This document shows positions 23,623-27,628 of a stretch of DNA of 27,628 nt, piece by piece (within the stretch, counting starts at the first letter, position 1; every line of letters starts with the position of its first letter). The notes beneath the pieces were generated by a model. The model ran no database searches. It was not told where the DNA came from and saw only the letters and a list, made by a program, of their open reading frames with translations. The stretch is from an uncultured Atopobium sp. (lineage in GTDB: Bacteria; Actinomycetota; Coriobacteriia; Coriobacteriales; Atopobiaceae), in NCBI GenBank assembly GCA_946647055.1, contig CAMPCT010000005.1:1-27628 (forward strand). Reading direction: 5' to 3'. A program made the translations under genes and the position numbers.

Positions 23623-24771
23623 ATGTCCAAGCTCAGGCTCATGACCGTCGTGGGCACCCGTCCCGAGATCATCCGCCTCTCCGAGGTCATCAAGTGCTGC
23701 GACCGGCACTTCGACCAGTACCTGGTCCACACCGGCCAGAACTACGACTACGAGCTCAACCAGGTGTTCTTCGAGGACCTGGCGCTCAGGGCGCCCGACG
23801 AGTACCTGGACGTGGTGGGGGAGGGCCTTGGCGAGACCATCGGCAACGTGATCACGCGCTCCTTCGCCTGCCTCGAGCGGGTGCGTCCCGACGCCCTGCT
23901 CGTCCTGGGCGACACCAACAGCTGCCTGTGCACCATCGCGGCCAAGCGCCTGCACGTGCCCATCTTCCACATGGAGGCGGGCAACCGCTGCTTTGACGAG
24001 CGGCTTCCCGAGGAGACCAACCGTCGCATCGTCGACCACATCGCCGACGTCAACATCTGCTACTCGGAGCATGCGCGCAGGAACCTCCTCGCCGAGGGCC
24101 TGCCCCGCGAGCGCACCTTCGTGAGCGGGAGCCCCATGGCCGAGGTCCTCTCCGCCAACTGGGCACGCATCGAGGCATCCGACGTCCTGGCGCGCCTTGG
24201 CCTCGAGCAGGGGCGCTACCTGCTGCTCTCGGCTCACCGCGAGGAGAACGTCGACGACGAGCGGAGCTTCCTCACCCTCATGGGCTCGGTCAACCAGCTT
24301 GCCGAGACGTACGGCATGCCCATTCTCTACAGCGTGCACCCCCGGAGCGCCAAGTGGATCGAGCGACGCGGCTTCGAGTTCAACCCGCTCGTGCGCATGC
24401 ACGCCCCGCTCTCGTTCACCGACTACAACAGCCTGCAGATGAACGCCGCCTGCGTGGTCTCGGACTCCGGGACCCTGCCCGAGGAGGCCGCCTGGTATGC
24501 GGCGCGCGGCCATGCCTTCCCGGCGGTGTGCGTGCGCACCTCCACCGAGAGGCCCGAGGCTCTGGAGCAGGGCACTTTCGTGCTGGGCTCCATCGCCGCC
24601 GACCAGGTGGTGCAGGCGGTTGACCTGGCCATGGCGTCGCATGCCGCGGGCGAGCTCCCGGCCCCGGTCTCGTGCTACCAGGACGAGAACGTGTCCACCA
24701 AGGTCGTCCGCATCATCCAGTCGTATGCCGCCATCGTCGACGATGTGGTGTGGAGGAAGGGCGCCCGTTGA
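23623..24771 (+). CDS. fnlC: UDP-2-acetamido-2,6-dideoxy-L-talose 2-epimerase, last UDP-L-FucNAc enzyme (FnlC/CapG)
   Basis: This 382-residue protein belongs to the WecB-like, non-hydrolysing UDP-sugar 2-epimerase family with a GT-B fold. Signature segments are VVGTRPEIIRLSEVI near 9-23, VHTGQNYDYELN near 36-47, GDTNSC near 96, HMEAGNRCFDERLPEETNRR near 115-134, LSAHREENVD near 202 and VSDSGTLPEEA near 280-290. The position after fnlB and the long form of the MEAGNRCFDERLPEE segment argue for the L-FucNAc branch rather than UDP-GlcNAc 2-epimerase. It inverts C2 to give UDP-L-FucNAc in the cytosol. ATG 23623 follows GGAGG within the fnlB end. Confidence 0.9.
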   Translation: MSKLRLMTVVGTRPEIIRLSEVIKCCDRHFDQYLVHTGQNYDYELNQVFFEDLALRAPDEYLDVVGEGLGETIGNVITRSFACLERVRPDALLVLGDTNSCLCTIAAKRLHVPIFHMEAGNRCFDERLPEETNRRIVDHIADVNICYSEHARRNLLAEGLPRERTFVSGSPMAEVLSANWARIEASDVLARLGLEQGRYLLLSAHREENVDDERSFLTLMGSVNQLAETYGMPILYSVHPRSAKWIERRGFEFNPLVRMHAPLSFTDYNSLQMNAACVVSDSGTLPEEAAWYAARGHAFPAVCVRTSTERPEALEQGTFVLGSIAADQVVQAVDLAMASHAAGELPAPVSCYQDENVSTKVVRIIQSYAAIVDDVVWRKGAR

Positions 24772-25874
24772 TATACGCGCAGGTCAACAGCGTGCCCTAT
24801 GGCTCGACCGGTGCTGTCATGCGTCAGGTGCACGCCGAGCGCGTGGCGGCGGGCGACGAGTCGTGGATGCTCTGGGGCCGCGGCAGGAAGGCCGAGGGGC
24901 CGCATGAGTTCAACTACGGCACCCGCGCCGGCACGCTCACCGACGTTGCCCTCACGCGCCTCGACGGACGTGCCGGGCTGCACTCGGTGGCTGCCACGCG
25001 GCGCCTCCTCGCCAAGCTCGACGAGATCGGTCCCGACGTGGTGCACCTGCACAACCTCCATGGCTACCACGTCAACTACGAGCTGCTCTTTGCCTGGCTG
25101 GCCTCGCGCGGCCAACGCACCGCCTGGACCCTGCACGACTGCTGGCCCCTCACGGGACACTGCGCGTACTTCACGTACGTGGGGTGCGAGCAATGGGTCA
25201 CGGGATGCCCCGGCCCCGGGCGTTGCCCGCAGCTGGGCACCTATCCCAGCACCTGGCGCGCCTCGACCTGCGCCGAGAACTGGGAGCGCAAGCGGGCGGC
25301 CTTCACGTCGCTTCCGCACGACCTGCTCACCATCGTCACCCCCTCGCAGTGGCTGGCAGACATCGTCGGCCGCTCCTTCCTGGGCGGGTATCCCGTCGAG
25401 GTCCGTCCCAACACGGTGGACGCCAGCGTCTTCAGGCCCACGCCGAGCGACTTCCGCGCGCGCCACGGGCTCGAGGGACGGTACGTGGTGCTGGGCGTTG
25501 CGGCGCCATGGACCGAGCGCAAGGGCCTGCCCGACTTCCTCGAGCTGCGCCGTCGCCTGCCGGATGGCGTCGCCATCGTCCTCGTGGGCCTGTCCCCTCG
25601 GCAGCGGAAGGGGCTCCCTGCGGGGATCCTGGGAATCGAGCGGGTCGAGCCCGAGGAGCTTGCACGCATCTATACCGCATCTGACCTGCTCTTCGTTCCC
25701 AGCAGGGAGGAGACCTTCGGCATGACCATCCTCGAGGCCTCCCTGTGCGGCTGCCCGAGCCTCGCCTATGCCGGGGGCGCCACCGCCGAGACCTGCGGGC
25801 GCGTGGGCGGACACGTCGTCACCACCCTCGACGAGGCCGTCTCCCTCATCGAGGCGTACGCCGCCCTCGCGTGA
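24768..25874 (+). CDS. GT4 glycosyltransferase, WcaC/WbnK-like
   Basis: I place the start at TTG 24768, four bases inside the fnlC end (TTGA) and preceded by GGAGGAAGG at good spacing. The frame extends upstream but only as shadow of fnlC. The 368-residue product begins MIYAQVNSVPYGSTGAVMR. HNLHGYHVNYELLFAWL near 94-110 and the Cys-rich stretch TLHDCWPLTGHCAYF ... GCEQWVTGCPGPGRCPQLG near 121-155 are typical of a colanic-acid-type GT4 group. The C-terminal half has the usual GT-B donor site: RPNTVDASVF near 214, AAPWTERKGLPDF, and SREETFGMTILEASLCGCPS near 311-330, with the EX7E acids. The donor sugar cannot be inferred. A ribosome site for the next gene follows after 22 bases. Confidence 0.86.
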   Translation: MIYAQVNSVPYGSTGAVMRQVHAERVAAGDESWMLWGRGRKAEGPHEFNYGTRAGTLTDVALTRLDGRAGLHSVAATRRLLAKLDEIGPDVVHLHNLHGYHVNYELLFAWLASRGQRTAWTLHDCWPLTGHCAYFTYVGCEQWVTGCPGPGRCPQLGTYPSTWRASTCAENWERKRAAFTSLPHDLLTIVTPSQWLADIVGRSFLGGYPVEVRPNTVDASVFRPTPSDFRARHGLEGRYVVLGVAAPWTERKGLPDFLELRRRLPDGVAIVLVGLSPRQRKGLPAGILGIERVEPEELARIYTASDLLFVPSREETFGMTILEASLCGCPSLAYAGGATAETCGRVGGHVVTTLDEAVSLIEAYAALA

Positions 25875-25896
25875 CGGCCTTGGAAGGAGCAAGCGC

Positions 25897-27054
25897 ATGA
25901 GCCCCGATGCCAACGGACCCTGCAAGGTCCTCGTCACCCGCTTCTACAGCTATGCGTTTGGCGGGATCGAGTCCTACCTCGACGCGCTTCTGCCCGGCCT
26001 CGTCGAGTGCGGCATCGAGCCGACCGTCGTCACGGTCGGGGGCGTCGCCGATTCCCAGCGCAGCTTCCTGGACTCGTTGGGCATTCCCGTCATCGAGGGC
26101 AGGGTCCTGCCCGACCTAGGGGTGCGGCGCAGCCTCGTCGACCGCATGGGGGACAAGCGTCGTGCGCGTCGGTTCTTCCGTCGGGTGCTCGCGGAGGGCT
26201 CGTTCGACGCCATCCACGTCAACACGAGCGCCCCATGGGTCCAGCACGCGCTGCTCAAGGAGGCGGTCCGCGCGGGCGTGCCCGTTCGCATCGCGCATGG
26301 GCACGCCTGGATGCCTTGGGAGCGCTTTCCCTTTGGGTTCACGCACGCGCTCTACACCCGCAGCATCGCTCGGAGCGCGACGCATATCCTCGCGTGCTCG
26401 GACCTTGCCGGCAGGTACCTCTATGGAGCCACGCTCTGGCAGGAGCGGGGGGTGACGGTGAAAAACGGTATCGACGTCGACGACTTCGCCCCGTCGCCCG
26501 AAGCGCGCCGCTCCGTGCGCGAGGGGAGCGCGTCCGGGCTTGTCATGGGAAGCGTCACCCGCTTCACGCCCGAGAAGAACGTGCCCTTCCTCCTCGAGGT
26601 GTTCGCCGCCGTGCGCAGGCTGCGTCCGGATGCCCGCCTGTGGCTGGTGGGTGATGGGCCCCAGCGCCAGGAGCTCGAGCGACGGGCGGCCGAGCTTGGG
26701 ATCGCCGACGGCGTGACCTTCTGGGGCCAGCGCGACGACGTCCCCACGCTTCTGCAGGGCATGGACGTCATGCTGCTGCCGTCCGTCCGGGAGGGGCTGC
26801 CCATCTCCCTGATCGAGGCCCAGGCGGCGGGGCTGCCCTGTGTCGTCTCGAGCAACGTCTCGGGCGAGGTCGACGTCCCGGGCTGTCCCATCTGGCACCT
26901 CTCGCTCGACGAGCCCGCCGAGCGCTGGGCAGAGCGCGTCATCGCGTGTGCCGACGCTCGCATCGCGAACGGTGTCGAGCTGGCGCGCGCGGCGGGCTTT
27001 GACGCCCGCGACTGCGCACAAGAGATGGCCCTGCGCTACCGCGGGGCCATCTAG
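25897..27054 (+). CDS. GT4 glycosyltransferase, EpsF/CapM-like
   Basis: ATG 25897 follows GGAAGGAG at good spacing; the frame open upstream overlaps the preceding GT4 gene and is not used. The product has 385 residues with a GT-B fold. FYSYAFGGIESYLDALLPGL near 12-31 is the N-terminal GGIE loop, and HVNTSAPWVQHALLKEA and AHGHAW come from the acceptor domain. The donor domain shows VKNGIDVDDFAPS near 188, GSVTRFTPEKNVPFLLEVF near 216, LVGDGPQRQELE near 250, and PSVREGLPISLIEAQAAGLP near 291-310 with the EX7E pair. It resembles EpsF-type exopolysaccharide transferases. It is the last gene of the locus; the convergent metG ends 25 bases downstream. Confidence 0.87.
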   Translation: MSPDANGPCKVLVTRFYSYAFGGIESYLDALLPGLVECGIEPTVVTVGGVADSQRSFLDSLGIPVIEGRVLPDLGVRRSLVDRMGDKRRARRFFRRVLAEGSFDAIHVNTSAPWVQHALLKEAVRAGVPVRIAHGHAWMPWERFPFGFTHALYTRSIARSATHILACSDLAGRYLYGATLWQERGVTVKNGIDVDDFAPSPEARRSVREGSASGLVMGSVTRFTPEKNVPFLLEVFAAVRRLRPDARLWLVGDGPQRQELERRAAELGIADGVTFWGQRDDVPTLLQGMDVMLLPSVREGLPISLIEAQAAGLPCVVSSNVSGEVDVPGCPIWHLSLDEPAERWAERVIACADARIANGVELARAAGFDARDCAQEMALRYRGAI

Positions 27055-27079
27055 CTCGTCAGACCTGTTTGGACGATCC

Positions 27080-27628
27080 CTACTTCTGGCTGGGGTGCTT
27101 CTCGAAGAAGTCGAAGCGCGGGGGCAGCTGCTCGATGGCGTGGGCCGCGGCGTTGCCGCCGGCAAGCTCGACGACGCCCTCGAAGGCGTGGTCCCAGCCA
27201 AAGAACGTCTCGGCCGGGATGCGCAGGAACTCCGCGATGCGCTCGCAGCCGGAGGGCACCACGGGGTGCATGATCAGGGCGAGGGTGCGCAAGGATCGGA
27301 AGGCGTCGGCAAGGGCCGCCTCGTAGGCAGCGTCGTCGCCCTTGGCGGCCTTGGAGGCGTCGTCCCAGCGCTTGTTGGCGTTGCGGCCAAACTCCTCGGC
27401 GACGCTCAGGGCCTCGTGGGCGTTGAAGGCGTGGGCCGCGCGCTCGAAGGCGAGGGTCGCCTCGTCGCAGGCTGCGACGCAGGCCTCGCTGGGGGCCGTG
27501 GTGGGCAGGTGCCCGTCGCACACGTTGGCCGCGCCGTAGAAGCAGCTGCGGGCCAGGCGGTTGAAGATGTTGGTGAGGAAGGCGCTCTCCTTGAGGGCGG
27601 GGTCGACCACGCGCGGGTCGTCCTTGAC
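27080..27628 (-). CDS. metG: Methionyl-tRNA synthetase, C-terminal part (5' end outside window)
   Basis: The reading frame runs from the right edge to a TAG stop read at 27082-27080, giving the last 182 residues. They match the anticodon-binding helical domain of methionine-tRNA ligase: FLTNIFNRLARSCF, NANKRWDDASKAAKG, and LRTLALIMHPVVPSGCERI with a following FFGWDHAF. The enzyme charges tRNA-Met in the cytosol. The catalytic HIGH and KMSKS motifs would be upstream, outside the window. No C-terminal tRNA-binding (Trbp111-like) extension is present; the protein ends soon after the core domain. It is convergent with the glycan operon and marks its right boundary. Confidence 0.87.
   Translation of the reverse strand, partial: VKDDPRVVDPALKESAFLTNIFNRLARSCFYGAANVCDGHLPTTAPSEACVAACDEATLAFERAAHAFNAHEALSVAEEFGRNANKRWDDASKAAKGDDAAYEAALADAFRSLRTLALIMHPVVPSGCERIAEFLRIPAETFFGWDHAFEGVVELAGGNAAAHAIEQLPPRFDFFEKHPSQK

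Noticed and set aside
22393..24642. 749-codon minus-strand open frame
   Set aside because: It is antisense to fnlB and fnlC, which are certain. The composition (Val, Asp, His, Arg) is that of a GC-skew shadow.
27055..27079. Terminator between the last GT4 gene and metG
   Set aside because: The 25 bases contain no stable stem and no T-tract.
1..27628. CRISPR arrays, tRNA/rRNA genes, insertion sequences
   Set aside because: No regularly spaced repeats, no cloverleaf-like segments and no transposase-like product were seen on either strand.

Overview
The window is a dense, GC-rich surface-polysaccharide (capsule, cell-wall glycan or teichoic-acid-like) biosynthesis locus bounded by two housekeeping-type genes. 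At the left edge is the start of a minus-strand alpha/beta-hydrolase gene. At the right edge is the 3' end of a minus-strand methionyl-tRNA synthetase gene (metG). The strong G/C bias at third codon positions, GGAGG-type ribosome binding sites, frequent 1-14 nt gene overlaps and occasional GTG/TTG starts suggest a high-GC Gram-positive. Coriobacteriia (Olsenella/Atopobium-like) would fit, but that is an inference from style, not from a marker gene.

Left block (396-18677, all plus strand). It opens with a UDP-glucuronate 4-epimerase, followed by a three-domain fusion (LicD transferase, CTP-dependent cytidylyltransferase, Gfo/Idh oxidoreductase), a metallophosphoesterase and a second LicD protein. 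Next come a very large multidomain protein (Rossmann-like, ParB/sulfiredoxin-like, GT2, DUF6270-like), two tandem paralogous GT2 enzymes, a GT61-type transferase, a third GT2 and a DUF1919-type protein. The block closes with a UDP-glucuronate decarboxylase (UDP-xylose synthase), a Rossmann-HAD-LicD fusion and a stand-alone cytidylyltransferase that overlaps it. Nearly all these genes overlap or nearly abut, so they look like one translationally coupled operon.

Middle. One gene (18666-19967) runs on the minus strand. It encodes a polytopic membrane protein that looks like a Wzy-type polymerase. Its 3' end overlaps the cytidylyltransferase, and its 5' end is divergent from the right block across about 200 nt.

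Right block (20170-27054, plus strand). It holds wbuB-fnlA-fnlB-fnlC, the UDP-N-acetyl-L-fucosamine pathway with its cognate transferase, then two further GT4 glycosyltransferases.

How it fits together. The nucleotide-sugar genes point to UDP-GalA, UDP-Xyl and UDP-L-FucNAc as donors. At least seven glycosyltransferase genes would build a repeat unit, the membrane protein would polymerise it, and three LicD domains plus two cytidylyltransferase domains would activate and attach phospho-substituents (polyol-phosphate or phosphocholine-like). The most unusual signal is a small Rossmann-like module (YG.G near its start, a G.PV turn, then a D..VI.A strand). It recurs in seven proteins between 5851 and 18238, attached at the N- or C-terminus of unrelated catalytic domains. 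No flippase, initiating phosphoglycosyltransferase, chain-length regulator or UDP-glucose dehydrogenase is visible in the window, so those functions must lie elsewhere.
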